A stretch of DNA of 64,000 nucleotides, taken from Lachnospiraceae bacterium GAM79. GTDB lineage: Bacteria; Bacillota; Clostridia; Lachnospirales; Lachnospiraceae. Numbering within the stretch: the stretch's first letter is position 1; every line of letters starts with the position of its first letter. The DNA lies in the NCBI GenBank assembly GCA_003584705.1, contig AP018536.1, positions 3,596,001 to 3,660,000 on the forward strand. The letters run 5' to 3'. A model generated the notes under the pieces. The model made no database searches, was not told where the DNA came from, and saw only the letters and a list, made by a program, of their open reading frames with translations. Positions 19,821 through 28,608 of the stretch are shown piece by piece. Made by a program: the position numbers and the translations under genes.

Positions 19821-20720
19821 TTATCCCTTTACAGACCCTAGCATTGCACCTTTCGCAAAATATTTCTGTATCCAGGGATACGCGACCAAAACCGGAAGAA
19901 TCGCAAATACAACCGCTGCTGCGCTGAGAGTTGCGGATGTATAATTTGCTGTCTGTGCCATGGTAACTGCCTGTAATTCTCCACCTCCGTCAACAATTGT
20001 TCGAATCTTCATTTGTAAAGGAAACAGGTTCATATTTTGTATAAACATCATCGGATGCTCATATTGGTTCCACATTGTCACTCCGTAAAATAATCCTACC
20101 GTAGCCAGCACTGCTTTCGAAGCCGGAAGCACAATTTGAAGCAAAATACGAAATTTTCCACATCCATCAATCATTGCAGCTTCTTCCAACTCCCGGGGAA
20201 ACTGTTTGAAAAATGTTCTGACTATAATCAGGTTATACGCTGTCATAATATGAGGAAGAATTAACACCCAGTAATTATTGTATAATCCATAAGAACGTAA
20301 CGTCAAAAAATAAGGAACTTTAGGAGCAGCAAACACCATAGTAAATACCACAAATAACATAATATATTTGGACGGTCGGAATTCTGTTTTCGACAACGGA
20401 TATGCCATTAAAACATTTAGTAATAATGCTATCGCCACACCCAACACTGTGGAAGAAACCGAAATCAAGAAAGGCGTCCATATTTTTCCTTTCATAAAAA
20501 GATATTTCCAGGAATCAAACGTAAATCCTACCGGTAATAAATTAATCTGATTCATCTGTGATGCCGTTTTGGAGCTCAAGGATACTGCAGCCTCAGAAAT
20601 AAGCGGGATGGCCGTAATAACGGCAAACAATATTAGAATCAAGCTAATTACAAACCCAAAGATTTTATCGTTTGCAGATTCCCGTACATGTGATTTTTTC
20701 GTATAAGCCTTCATTACCAC
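19821..20720 (-). CDS. ABC sugar permease, LplC/YtcP type
   Basis: This 299-residue inner-membrane protein has six predicted helices and the MalG-type EAA loop, seen as EEAAMIDGCGKFRILLQIVLP near residue 190. It would form the translocation pore with the upstream LplB-type permease. Its start overlaps the end of that gene by seven bases. No ATP-binding subunit is encoded in the operon, so a shared ATPase elsewhere (MsiK-like) is likely. Confidence 0.92.
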   Translation of the reverse strand: MVMKAYTKKSHVRESANDKIFGFVISLILILFAVITAIPLISEAAVSLSSKTASQMNQINLLPVGFTFDSWKYLFMKGKIWTPFLISVSSTVLGVAIALLLNVLMAYPLSKTEFRPSKYIMLFVVFTMVFAAPKVPYFLTLRSYGLYNNYWVLILPHIMTAYNLIIVRTFFKQFPRELEEAAMIDGCGKFRILLQIVLPASKAVLATVGLFYGVTMWNQYEHPMMFIQNMNLFPLQMKIRTIVDGGGELQAVTMAQTANYTSATLSAAAVVFAILPVLVAYPWIQKYFAKGAMLGSVKG

Positions 20721-21655
20721 AATCCTCCGTCTTCTGAAACTTTATTTGCAATTTTATTGAAAGTAACTACCATAAACAGACCTACTACCGACTGGAACAA
20801 TCCTACCGCTGTTGCGAAACTGTATTGTGCCTGTTGAATTCCGACACGGAAAACATACGTATCAAAAATATCTGCCACTGAATAAGTCATTGGTGTGTAT
20901 AAATTATATACTTGATCAAATCCCAGTGTTAAAAAGCTTCCGATGTTCAAAAGTAAAAGTGTAAGCACCGTAGGCACTAAAAGAGGAAATGTAATGAATT
21001 TCATTTTCTGGAATCGCGACGCACCATCAATAGAAGCTGATTCATACAAACTCGGATCCATTCCGCTAATTGCCGCCAGATATACTACCGTACCCCAGCC
21101 AGATTCTTTCCATATCGTAGAAAGAACATAAATAGGACGAAACCAGCTTTCTTTCTGCATTACCAGTAAGGGAGACATTCCCAGAAATTCTCTTACGTTA
21201 TTAAACAGTCCACCAATGCCAAAAATATCGAATACCAGTCCTCCTACCACTACCCAGGATACAAAATATGGGATACAAATAATCGTCTGTATTCCCTTTT
21301 TCACCTTAGCATTTCGTAGTTCATTTAACATCAATGCCAAAATGACGGGAACCGGAAATGTCAAAACAGTCTTCAGCAATCCCAGAACAACCGTATTTCT
21401 GAGGATTTTGTAAAAATCCGGATATGTAAACAGCTTTTTAAAATTAGTCAATCCACACCATGCACTATCCCAAATTCCTTTATATGCAGAATAATCTTTA
21501 AATGCGATTACGCTACCAAGCATAGGAATATACTTAAACATAACAAGATATATAATTCCAGGCAACATCATCACATAATAAGGCCAGTTTCTTTTAAAAT
21601 GCTCCTTTAAATTACCGGATCCAGCCTCCGTTCTTTTCATTTTTGTTTTTCCCAT
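20714..21655 (-). CDS. ABC sugar permease, LplB type
   Basis: This 313-residue inner-membrane protein has six helices and the EAA loop YESASIDGASRFQKMKFITFP. The N-terminal region WPYYVMMLPGIIYLVMFKYIPM is characteristic of the LplB family. The ATG at 21655 follows GAAGGAG; a frame extending to 21694 lacks support. It is the first gene of the eight-gene carbohydrate operon. Confidence 0.92.
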   Translation of the reverse strand: MGKTKMKRTEAGSGNLKEHFKRNWPYYVMMLPGIIYLVMFKYIPMLGSVIAFKDYSAYKGIWDSAWCGLTNFKKLFTYPDFYKILRNTVVLGLLKTVLTFPVPVILALMLNELRNAKVKKGIQTIICIPYFVSWVVVGGLVFDIFGIGGLFNNVREFLGMSPLLVMQKESWFRPIYVLSTIWKESGWGTVVYLAAISGMDPSLYESASIDGASRFQKMKFITFPLLVPTVLTLLLLNIGSFLTLGFDQVYNLYTPMTYSVADIFDTYVFRVGIQQAQYSFATAVGLFQSVVGLFMVVTFNKIANKVSEDGGLW

Positions 21656-21692
21656 AAACTCACTCCTTCTTCTTTCTTTTTGGAATGATTTC

Positions 21693-21720
21693 ATTTTAAC
21701 ATTTGTGTTTTTTTTGAAAA
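21693..21720 (-). promoter_or_regulatory. Candidate promoter of the carbohydrate operon
   Basis: On the minus strand TTTTCA (21715-21720) and TAAAAT (21693-21698) are 16 bases apart, about 40 bases before the first permease gene. The surrounding sequence is A/T-tract rich. This is a weak match. Confidence 0.35.
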
Positions 21721-21762
21721 TATGAGAATTTTAGTGATTGCTATGGTTTTTTTTAGAATTTG

Positions 21763-21800
21763 ACACAAAAAAACCTCAGCAGATTTCTCTACTGAGGTCT
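21763..21800 (-). terminator. Rho-independent terminator after tRNA-Gln
   Basis: The minus strand has ACCTCAG pairing with CTGAGGT, with extra pairs inside, followed by seven T. It ends the tRNA transcript just upstream of the carbohydrate operon. Confidence 0.85.
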
Positions 21801-21825
21801 TCTTAGCAGGTCAACCCCTGCCTCG

Positions 21826-21897
21826 CAGGGCTACAAGGATTCGAACCTTGAAATGACGGAGTCAGAGTCCGTTGCCTTACCGTTTGGCGATAGCCCT
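21826..21897 (-). tRNA. tRNA-Gln (anticodon CUG)
   Basis: A complete 72-base cloverleaf is visible. The acceptor stem is AGGGCTA with TAGCCCT, the D arm GCC with GGC, the anticodon stem ACGGA with TCCGT around the loop CTCTGAC (anticodon CTG), and the T arm CAAGG with CCTTG around TTCGAAT. The discriminator base is G and CCA is not encoded. A strong promoter lies upstream and a terminator downstream, so it is an independent unit. Confidence 0.95.
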
Positions 21898-21915
21898 ATG
21901 TCGTTTACTTGATGA

Positions 21916-21944
21916 AGTATACACTATCTGTTCCTTTTTTGCAA
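21916..21944 (-). promoter_or_regulatory. Promoter of tRNA-Gln
   Basis: TTGCAA (21939-21944) and TATACT (21916-21921) are 17 bases apart on the minus strand, ending 19 bases before the tRNA 5' end. The A/T-rich stretch upstream could serve as an UP element. Confidence 0.75.
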
Positions 21945-22001
21945 TACCTAATTTAAAAAAAATTTAAAAAAATATATGAAATTAGAACAATTTCCGTAAA
22001 A

Positions 22002-23723
22002 TCATCGCGTAAACACCGTGATATAGGGGTAATCCTTCCTCTCTGCAGGCTTAAAATCCTCCATCAACCAGTTCCAGATAAAGCTGTTCTCTCCTTCCTG
22101 GGCAATATCTCCATAACAGCTTTCAAATACCACCACATCCGGATATCTGTCCGGATTGATCTTCCAGTAGTCCAACAGACGCTCATCATAGATCATAGAG
22201 CAGATCGTATCGGGGGATGCCTGCTTATGTTCTCCGAGCATACAATAGAACTGGGACGGTCCCACATAAAGCACGGTACTGCCGTCCGGCACGGCCTCCG
22301 GCCATACAGCCAGATTATTGTTGTAACGGTATGCAGTCATATAATCCGTGAGGATTCCGGCGCGTAATCCCTCTCTGTTGATGCCACGCACATTTTGAAT
22401 CACATAGGCATGATATTCCTGGGATCCCAGAATCAGCCAGGTATAGGAAAATGCATTCCCAAGCACAAGGATCAGGCACAGGATCTGAATTGCCTTCTTT
22501 CCTGCGGTGTTTTCCTTCTGCCAGTAGTCTTCCAGACATACCAGTCCGGTCACTGCTCCCATAATGAGATAGGTGACCAGCAGCATCGGTCCCCAGTTAG
22601 ACAACAGAAGTACCGAAAAATAATTGACAAATGCCAGCAGGATCAGTTCATAGAACAGCTTTTCCGTCTTGTCTCTGCGTAGATAAATATAACATCCCGT
22701 CAGAGATACTGCCATCAGCAAAAGCTGCGGGTAAATTGCATTAAAGGAACTGAACAGCCAGAACCAGATCTGGATCAGAAATACAATTACGAAAAACAGC
22801 ATGCCCGGAAGCTGTAGCAGTCCGGGAAGTTTTTTCTTCCACACTTTCTCTATAAACCATCGGATTCCCAGAGACACCAGCAGGGCACACAGAAGGATCA
22901 TGGCCATCTCTCCCAGGCTTGACCCCCATCCCAACAATTTTTCTCCCACAGTAGTCTGATGGGACCCCTCTCCCAGGATCTCGCCTGCCATCTCCAACAT
23001 TTTCTGCGGTGTCATATAACTCAGAAGATATGTAAACATTACTGCCGCACTTGCCACACAGGGCAGTACATAAGCACAGAGTTCTTTCCATTTTTTCTCT
23101 GATCTGCGCACCAGCAGAAATACCAGGCAGCACAAAAATACCAGTACCATACTGGGATAAGCCAGCACATCACAGGTCATGAATATACCTGCCAGCACCA
23201 GCCACCGCAGCTCTCCTGCTGTCTGTCTGCCCTCGGAGTCCTTCGCTCCGAAGTATCTCAGAAGGCACAGCACCATAAGTGCAAAGAACCAGTTATGAAG
23301 ATTGGAATACTCCGGAATAAAAATGGACTTGGGCGTTGTCACATAGTAGAGAAGCCCCATCAGTGCTGCCACATTCTCATCCATCTGCGGCACTGTCCTG
23401 CGGATCGTCTTATACAGGAAGACACTGACACCTGCCTGAATCGGGAAAAATACGAGCCTTAAAAACAGGTTCAGGTAATTCACTCCACCTGTCAGCATCA
23501 CAAACAGCCTGATAAAAACTGCCGTAAAAATGGCGGAAGTCTGGTGTGGCTCCCACATTTCAAGCAGCAGCCGGTCTCCCATGGCAAGACGATAGCCCAC
23601 CATGATGCCATAGCCTTCGTCCGTATCAGCACCAATAAATAAATTTTTTGCCGTATATGCAATGATTGCAAGAATACAGATAATTTTCCAAAATTTCTTA
23701 TTTTTCAGTATATTTTTCATCAT
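22002..23723 (-). CDS. Polytopic membrane glycosyltransferase (GT-C type)
   Basis: This 573-residue protein has roughly a dozen membrane helices. After the first helix it has FIGADTDEGYGIMVGYRL, an acidic loop of the type that binds lipid-phosphate sugar donors in GT-C enzymes (GT39/ArnT-like). It probably transfers a sugar from a polyprenyl carrier to a glycan or protein on the outer face of the membrane. No strong ribosome-binding site precedes the ATG, and a promoter candidate ends so close that the message may be leaderless. It stands alone between the glutamine synthetase terminator and tRNA-Gln. The acceptor is unknown. Confidence 0.7.
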   Translation of the reverse strand: MMKNILKNKKFWKIICILAIIAYTAKNLFIGADTDEGYGIMVGYRLAMGDRLLLEMWEPHQTSAIFTAVFIRLFVMLTGGVNYLNLFLRLVFFPIQAGVSVFLYKTIRRTVPQMDENVAALMGLLYYVTTPKSIFIPEYSNLHNWFFALMVLCLLRYFGAKDSEGRQTAGELRWLVLAGIFMTCDVLAYPSMVLVFLCCLVFLLVRRSEKKWKELCAYVLPCVASAAVMFTYLLSYMTPQKMLEMAGEILGEGSHQTTVGEKLLGWGSSLGEMAMILLCALLVSLGIRWFIEKVWKKKLPGLLQLPGMLFFVIVFLIQIWFWLFSSFNAIYPQLLLMAVSLTGCYIYLRRDKTEKLFYELILLAFVNYFSVLLLSNWGPMLLVTYLIMGAVTGLVCLEDYWQKENTAGKKAIQILCLILVLGNAFSYTWLILGSQEYHAYVIQNVRGINREGLRAGILTDYMTAYRYNNNLAVWPEAVPDGSTVLYVGPSQFYCMLGEHKQASPDTICSMIYDERLLDYWKINPDRYPDVVVFESCYGDIAQEGENSFIWNWLMEDFKPAERKDYPYITVFTR

Positions 23724-23729
23724 GCAGTT

Positions 23730-23758
23730 ATCATAACACAGGATTTTCCCCATAGCAA
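23730..23758 (-). promoter_or_regulatory. Candidate promoter of the glycosyltransferase gene
   Basis: TTGCTA (23753-23758) and TATGAT (23730-23735) are 17 bases apart on the minus strand. Transcription would begin within a few bases of the proposed ATG, which fits the missing ribosome-binding site. Confidence 0.4.
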
Positions 23759-23781
23759 TGCCAAGAAACATACATAACTGC

Positions 23782-23828
23782 AAAACGAGGCTCACCATCA
23801 TATGGCAAGCCCCGTTTTCATTCAACAC
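23782..23828 (-). terminator. Terminator of the first glutamine synthetase gene
   Basis: The minus strand has AAAACGGGGCTT pairing with AGCCTCGTTTT around a central loop, ending in TTTT. It lies 38 bases after the stop codon. Confidence 0.75.
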
Positions 23829-23865
23829 AATGAGAGAAACGTATTATGGTATTTTGCAACGCTAT

Positions 23866-25977
23866 TTATACTTCAAAGATCAGATCGCCGTAGGTGGGTA
23901 CCGGCCATACCTTCTTGTCGACCATCATTTCCAGTTCATCCACGGGAGTTCTCAGGTCATCCATTGCAGTATGTACCACATCTTTATAGAAGAAAGCAAG
24001 CTTCTTGGGATCCTCGATACCTGCTGCCTCAGCCAGCTTATCCTCCAGAGCAGTCTCAGCAGCCTGTGTCTCTGCCAGCTTCTCAGAAATACTCTTCAGT
24101 ACTGTGGTCTGTACACTTGCATCAGCGCCTGCACTCTTAACAGCCAGTACGGTATCAGCCAGAGTCCTGGTATACTCCATAACTGCGGGAATGTACTGCT
24201 TCTTCGCCATATCTACCATGGTCAGAGCTTCGATGTTGATGGTCTTGGAGTAGGTCTCATACAGAACCTCCTCGCGGGATTCCAGCTCAGCCTTGGTGAA
24301 GATACCGAACTTCTCGAACAGTTTGATAGACTTTTCGGTGGTCAGAGTCTCGGAAGCTTCTACCATGGACTTGATGTTGGGAAGTCCTCTTCTGGCTGCC
24401 TCTTCTACCCACTCCTCAGAATAGCCGTTGCCGTTGAAGATGATTCTCTGATGCTCGGTCAGGTACTTCTTGATCAGATCGTGTACGGCAATATCGAAAT
24501 CGTCTGCTTTCTCCAGAATGTCTGCTGCCTCGCAGAAAGCTTCTGCAACGATAGCGTTCAGAGTGGTGTTGGGGCTGGCGATGGAGTCTGCACTACCTAC
24601 CATACGGAACTCAAACTTGTTGCCGGTGAAAGCAAACGGTGAAGTTCTGTTACGGTCGGTGGCATCCTTATCCAGATCCGGCAGAGTGGATACGCCGGTC
24701 AACAGTTTACCGCCCTGGATGGAATGAGTAGCATCACCGGTCTCAACCAGCTGCTTTACCACATCCTCCAGCTGCTCGCCCAGGAATACGGAAATGATGG
24801 CAGGGGGTGCCTCGTTAGCTCCCAGCCTGTGATCGTTGCCGACATCGGATGCACTCTGACGAAGCAGATCTGCATGGGTATCTACGGCTTTCAGGATACA
24901 TGCCAGTACTAACAGGAACTGGATGTTCTCGTTAGGAGTATCGCCGGGATCCAACAGGTTGACACCGTTATCGGTTCCCAGGGACCAGTTGTTATGCTTA
25001 CCGGAACCGTTCACTCCGGCGAAAGGCTTCTCATGCAGCAGGCAGGTCATACCGTGACGTCCTGCTACTTTCTTCATGGTCTCCATAACCAGCTGGTTAT
25101 GATCTACCGCAATGTTGGCGGTCTCATAAATAGGAGCCAGCTCGTGCTGTGCGGGAGCCACTTCGTTATGCTGTGTCTTGGCGGTTACGCCCAGCTTCCA
25201 CAGTTCAATGTTCAGATCCTTCATGAAAGAACCGATTCTCTCGCGGATAGTACCGAAGTAATGATCCTCCAGCTCCTGTCCCTTGGGTGCGGGTGCACCG
25301 AACAGGGTACGTCCTGCGAAGATCAGGTCTTCACGCTTTAAGTATTTGTCTCTGTCTACCAGGAAATATTCCTGCTCCGGTCCCACGCTAGCTACGACCT
25401 TGGTAGCTTCGGTATTGCCGAACAGTCTTACGATACGCAGTGCCTGTGTGCTGACTGCTTCCATGGAACGAAGAAGCGGTGTCTTCTTATCCAGTGCCTC
25501 ACCCTTGTAAGAACAGAATGCAGTGGGAATGCAGAGGATCACGCCGGTTGCATCCTCTTTCAGGAATGCGGGAGAGGTGATATCCCATGCAGTATAGCCT
25601 CTTGCCTCGAAGGTAGCTCGTAAGCCTCCGGAGGGGAAGGAAGATGCATCGGGCTCGCCCTTGATCAGCTCCTTACCGGAGAACTCCATGATCATCTTGC
25701 CGTACTCATCGGGATGGGTTACGAATGCATCGTGCTTCTCTGCGGTGATTCCGGTCAGAGGCTGGAACCAGTGGGTATAATGGGTGGCACCGTTCTCGAT
25801 GGCCCAATCCTTCATTGCCTTTGCTACAACATCAGCGGTGGCCAGAGACAGCTCTCCGCCGTGATCAATGATCTTCTTCACTTCTTTGTATACGCTCTTG
25901 GGTAATCTTTCCCTCATCTTACCCAGAGTGAATACCTTACTGCCAAAGATTTCTTCCACGTTTAATACTTCACTCAT
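23866..25977 (-). CDS. glnN: Type III glutamine synthetase (downstream copy)
   Basis: This 703-residue enzyme makes glutamine from glutamate, ammonia and ATP. Its length and the motifs [41 protein letters not shown] and [17 protein letters not shown] identify the type III (GlnN) family, which forms double-ring dodecamers. The ATG at 25977 follows AAGGAGGAAA; the longer frame upstream is translation of a repeat element. It is a close paralog of the next gene upstream, diverging mostly in the C-terminal 150 residues. A structured repeat occupies most of its leader, so its expression may be controlled separately. Confidence 0.95.
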   Translation of the reverse strand: MSEVLNVEEIFGSKVFTLGKMRERLPKSVYKEVKKIIDHGGELSLATADVVAKAMKDWAIENGATHYTHWFQPLTGITAEKHDAFVTHPDEYGKMIMEFSGKELIKGEPDASSFPSGGLRATFEARGYTAWDITSPAFLKEDATGVILCIPTAFCSYKGEALDKKTPLLRSMEAVSTQALRIVRLFGNTEATKVVASVGPEQEYFLVDRDKYLKREDLIFAGRTLFGAPAPKGQELEDHYFGTIRERIGSFMKDLNIELWKLGVTAKTQHNEVAPAQHELAPIYETANIAVDHNQLVMETMKKVAGRHGMTCLLHEKPFAGVNGSGKHNNWSLGTDNGVNLLDPGDTPNENIQFLLVLACILKAVDTHADLLRQSASDVGNDHRLGANEAPPAIISVFLGEQLEDVVKQLVETGDATHSIQGGKLLTGVSTLPDLDKDATDRNRTSPFAFTGNKFEFRMVGSADSIASPNTTLNAIVAEAFCEAADILEKADDFDIAVHDLIKKYLTEHQRIIFNGNGYSEEWVEEAARRGLPNIKSMVEASETLTTEKSIKLFEKFGIFTKAELESREEVLYETYSKTINIEALTMVDMAKKQYIPAVMEYTRTLADTVLAVKSAGADASVQTTVLKSISEKLAETQAAETALEDKLAEAAGIEDPKKLAFFYKDVVHTAMDDLRTPVDELEMMVDKKVWPVPTYGDLIFEV

Positions 25978-26033
25978 CTTCGTTTCCTCCTTATTCTTGC
26001 TATTTTCCATGCTTCCTGCGACTATTCCGTGCT

Positions 26034-26203
26034 GACTATTCAGAACCTCCATTCGCAAAATCGTCTCTACGAGACTTTCCTGAACAACAAGTTTACTTGT
26101 TGTTTGCTCATTTGAGGTTACTTCGCCGAATAAATATTGACACATATTTTTACGAATGCAAGCATTTGACAAATATGTTCAATATTTACGGCTCTGAATA
26201 GTC
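26034..26203 (+). repeat. Interspersed ACTATTCAGA repeat, long copy 3
   Basis: The 11-base arms GACTATTCAGA (26034-26044) and TCTGAATAGTC (26193-26203) enclose two arms. One has AACCTC and the GCAAA motif pairing with TTTGC and GAGGTT around two hairpins. The other is a long A/T stem with ATATTGA pairing TCAATAT and a tip AATGCAAGCATT. The linker reads GTTACTTCG. It lies between the glnN2 terminator and glnN1. Confidence 0.85.
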
Positions 26204-26212
26204 ACAAAAAAA

Positions 26213-26245
26213 GGCGCTACACTTCCTAGTGTAAACGCCTTCGTT
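26213..26245 (-). terminator. Terminator of the second glutamine synthetase gene
   Basis: The minus strand has AAGGCG and ACACT pairing with AGTGT and CGCCTT, followed by seven T. It separates the two glutamine synthetase genes, which are therefore probably not co-transcribed. Confidence 0.8.
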
Positions 26246-26342
26246 TCGCATTGAAAAATATTAACTTGTGAGGATCGCTCCTCTATGGCTCATTACTATA
26301 CAACAGATTTTTTTTGAATGCAATACCTTTTTTGAAAAAATT

Positions 26343-26413
26343 GTAACTATTCAGAACTCCATTCGCAAAATCGCCTCTACGAGGCTTTACTTTTGCATCC
26401 GAAGCGATCTCTG
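26343..26413 (+). repeat. Interspersed ACTATTCAGA repeat, copy 4 (partial)
   Basis: The left arm GTAACTATTCAGA is followed by ATTCGCAAAATCG, the hairpin GCCTC-TAC-GAGGC, CTTTAC and TTTTGC. The right arm is degenerate (TCTGAAGTG). It lies just after the stop codon of the upstream glutamine synthetase gene. Confidence 0.7.
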
Positions 26414-26420
26414 AAGTGCT

Positions 26421-28532
26421 CTATACCTCAAACAACAGATCCGCATAGGTCGGGAACGGCCAGTACTTCTTGTCTACCAGCTTTTCCAGTTCATCCGCAG
26501 GTTTTCTCAGTGCGTTCATTGCCACCATGACTTCATCATGATAACAGAATGCCTGCTCCTTGCCTCTCTCCATGGCGGATGCCTTTTTCTCCACCTCGAG
26601 AAGTGCCTCGGATGCCTTTTCCATCTCTGTCAGCTTCTGTGTGATCTGCTGCAACATACGGGTAGGCACGTAGGTGTCTCCGCCAGCTTCCGTAATAGCA
26701 ATAACAGCATCTGCCAGCGACTTGCTGTATTTCATGACTGCAGGAATGATCTGCTTGTTTGCCATATCCACCATAGTCAGTGCCTCGATATTGATGGTCT
26801 TTGCATAGGTCTCGTACAGTACCTCCGCGCGGGAACGCAGCTCTGCCTCGGTGAAAATACCGAACTTTTCAAACAGATGGATAGCCTTGGGAGTAGTCAG
26901 AGTATCTACTGCTGCTACCATGGAAGGAATATTGGGCAATCCTCTTCTGGCTGCTTCCTCTTCCCATTCCCTGGCATAACCGTTGCCATTGAAAATAATA
27001 CGCTGGTGCTCCGTCATATATTCCTTGATCAGATCATGGACTGCCATATCGAAATCTTCCGCGCCTTCCAGACGGTCTGCAGCTTCGCAGAACGCCTCTG
27101 CCACAATGGCATTCAGGGTGGTGTTGGGGCTTCCGATGGAATCCTCGCTTCCCACCATACGGAATTCGAATTTATTTCCTGTAAAGGCAAACGGTGAAGT
27201 ACGGTTTCTGTCGGTAGCATCCTTTACAAAATCCGGCAATGTGGATACACCGGTGCGAAGTACACCGCCTTCTTTCAGATTGTCTGCTTTACCGGTCTCC
27301 ACCAGCTGTGCCACCACATCCTCCAGCTGTTCGCCCAGGAAGATCGAAATAATGGCAGGGGGTGCCTCGTAACCGCCCAGTCTGTGATCGTTACCTACAT
27401 TGGACGCACTCTGACGCAGCAGATCCGCATGGGTATCTACAGCTTTCATGATACATGCCAGTACCAGCAGGAACTGAATATTTTCATTGGGGGTCTGGCC
27501 GGGCTCCAGAAGGTTTACACCATTGTCCGTAGTGATGGACCAGTTGTTATGCTTACCGGAACCGTTTACTCCGGCAAAAGGCTTCTCATGCAGCATGCAG
27601 CGCAGACCGTGCTTGCCTGCCACACGCTTCAGAGTCTCCATTACCAGCTGGTTGTGATCCACTGCCACATTGGCAGACTCGTAGATGGGCGCCACTTCAT
27701 GCTGTGCGGGAGCCGCCTCATTATGCTGGGTCTTGGATGTTACACCCAGCTTCCACAGCTCGATATTGACATCATGCATGAAACCACCGATACGCTCACG
27801 GATAACACCGAAATAGTGGTCATCCATCTCCTGTCCCTTGGGGGCGGGAGCACCGAACAGGGTTCGTCCGGCGAAAATAATATCTTCACGCTGCAAAGCC
27901 TTGGCAGAATCTACCAGGAAATATTCCTGCTCCGCGCCAACGGAAGGCAGTACTTTGGTAGCTTCTGTATTGCCGAACAGGCGGACGATACGGATCGCCT
28001 GCTTGCTCAGAGCCTCCATGGAACGAAGTAACGGTGTCTTCTTATCCAGTGCTTCGCCTTTATAAGAACAGAATGCTGTAGGGATACAAAGGGTCGGACC
28101 GGTAGCGGTCTCTTTGATAAATGCGGGGGAAGTGATGTCCCATGTAGTGTAACCTCTTGCCTCAAAGGTAGCACGTAAGCCTCCGGAAGGGAAAGAAGAT
28201 GCATCGGGCTCTCCCTTGATCAGTTCTTTGCCGGAAAATTCCATGATCATCCGGCCATCCTCATCAGGATGTGTCACAAAAGCATCATGTTTCTCTGCGG
28301 TAATGCCGGTCAACGGCTGGAACCAGTGGGTATAATGAGTGGCACCGTTCTCGATGGCCCAATCCTTCATGGCACTTGCCACTACATCCGCAGTTGCCAG
28401 GGAAAGTTCTCCTCCCTGATCCATGATCTTCTTCACTTCTTTGTAAGTACTCTTTGGGAGCCTCTCTTTCATCTTGCCCAGGGTAAACACCTTGCTGGCA
28501 AAAAGCTCCTCTACATTCAATTCTTCGCGCAT
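26421..28532 (-). CDS. glnN: Type III glutamine synthetase (upstream copy)
   Basis: This second 703-residue type III enzyme shares the motifs [37 protein letters not shown] and [15 protein letters not shown] with its neighbour, and all catalytic regions look intact. Differences cluster after residue 550, where the C-terminal helices read quite differently. It has its own promoter and terminator. Two functional copies side by side suggest a duplication kept for different nitrogen conditions, or mixed assemblies. Confidence 0.95.
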   Translation of the reverse strand: MREELNVEELFASKVFTLGKMKERLPKSTYKEVKKIMDQGGELSLATADVVASAMKDWAIENGATHYTHWFQPLTGITAEKHDAFVTHPDEDGRMIMEFSGKELIKGEPDASSFPSGGLRATFEARGYTTWDITSPAFIKETATGPTLCIPTAFCSYKGEALDKKTPLLRSMEALSKQAIRIVRLFGNTEATKVLPSVGAEQEYFLVDSAKALQREDIIFAGRTLFGAPAPKGQEMDDHYFGVIRERIGGFMHDVNIELWKLGVTSKTQHNEAAPAQHEVAPIYESANVAVDHNQLVMETLKRVAGKHGLRCMLHEKPFAGVNGSGKHNNWSITTDNGVNLLEPGQTPNENIQFLLVLACIMKAVDTHADLLRQSASNVGNDHRLGGYEAPPAIISIFLGEQLEDVVAQLVETGKADNLKEGGVLRTGVSTLPDFVKDATDRNRTSPFAFTGNKFEFRMVGSEDSIGSPNTTLNAIVAEAFCEAADRLEGAEDFDMAVHDLIKEYMTEHQRIIFNGNGYAREWEEEAARRGLPNIPSMVAAVDTLTTPKAIHLFEKFGIFTEAELRSRAEVLYETYAKTINIEALTMVDMANKQIIPAVMKYSKSLADAVIAITEAGGDTYVPTRMLQQITQKLTEMEKASEALLEVEKKASAMERGKEQAFCYHDEVMVAMNALRKPADELEKLVDKKYWPFPTYADLLFEV

Positions 28533-28575
28533 GTCCCTACTTCCCTTCGGTATACAATAAAATAATATCGAATAC

Positions 28576-28605
28576 AGTGTACAACATGTGCGTTATAATG
28601 GTCAA
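28576..28605 (-). promoter_or_regulatory. Candidate promoter of the upstream glutamine synthetase gene
   Basis: TTGACC (28600-28605) and TACACT (28576-28581) are 18 bases apart on the minus strand, about 44 bases before the start codon and just past the end of the preceding gene. Confidence 0.65.
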
Positions 28606-28608
28606 TTA

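Noticed and set aside
25978..26172. 65-residue N-terminal extension of the downstream glutamine synthetase
   Set aside because: The extension is translation of repeat copy 3; the paralog starts at the matching methionine, and AAGGAGG stands before the ATG at 25977.
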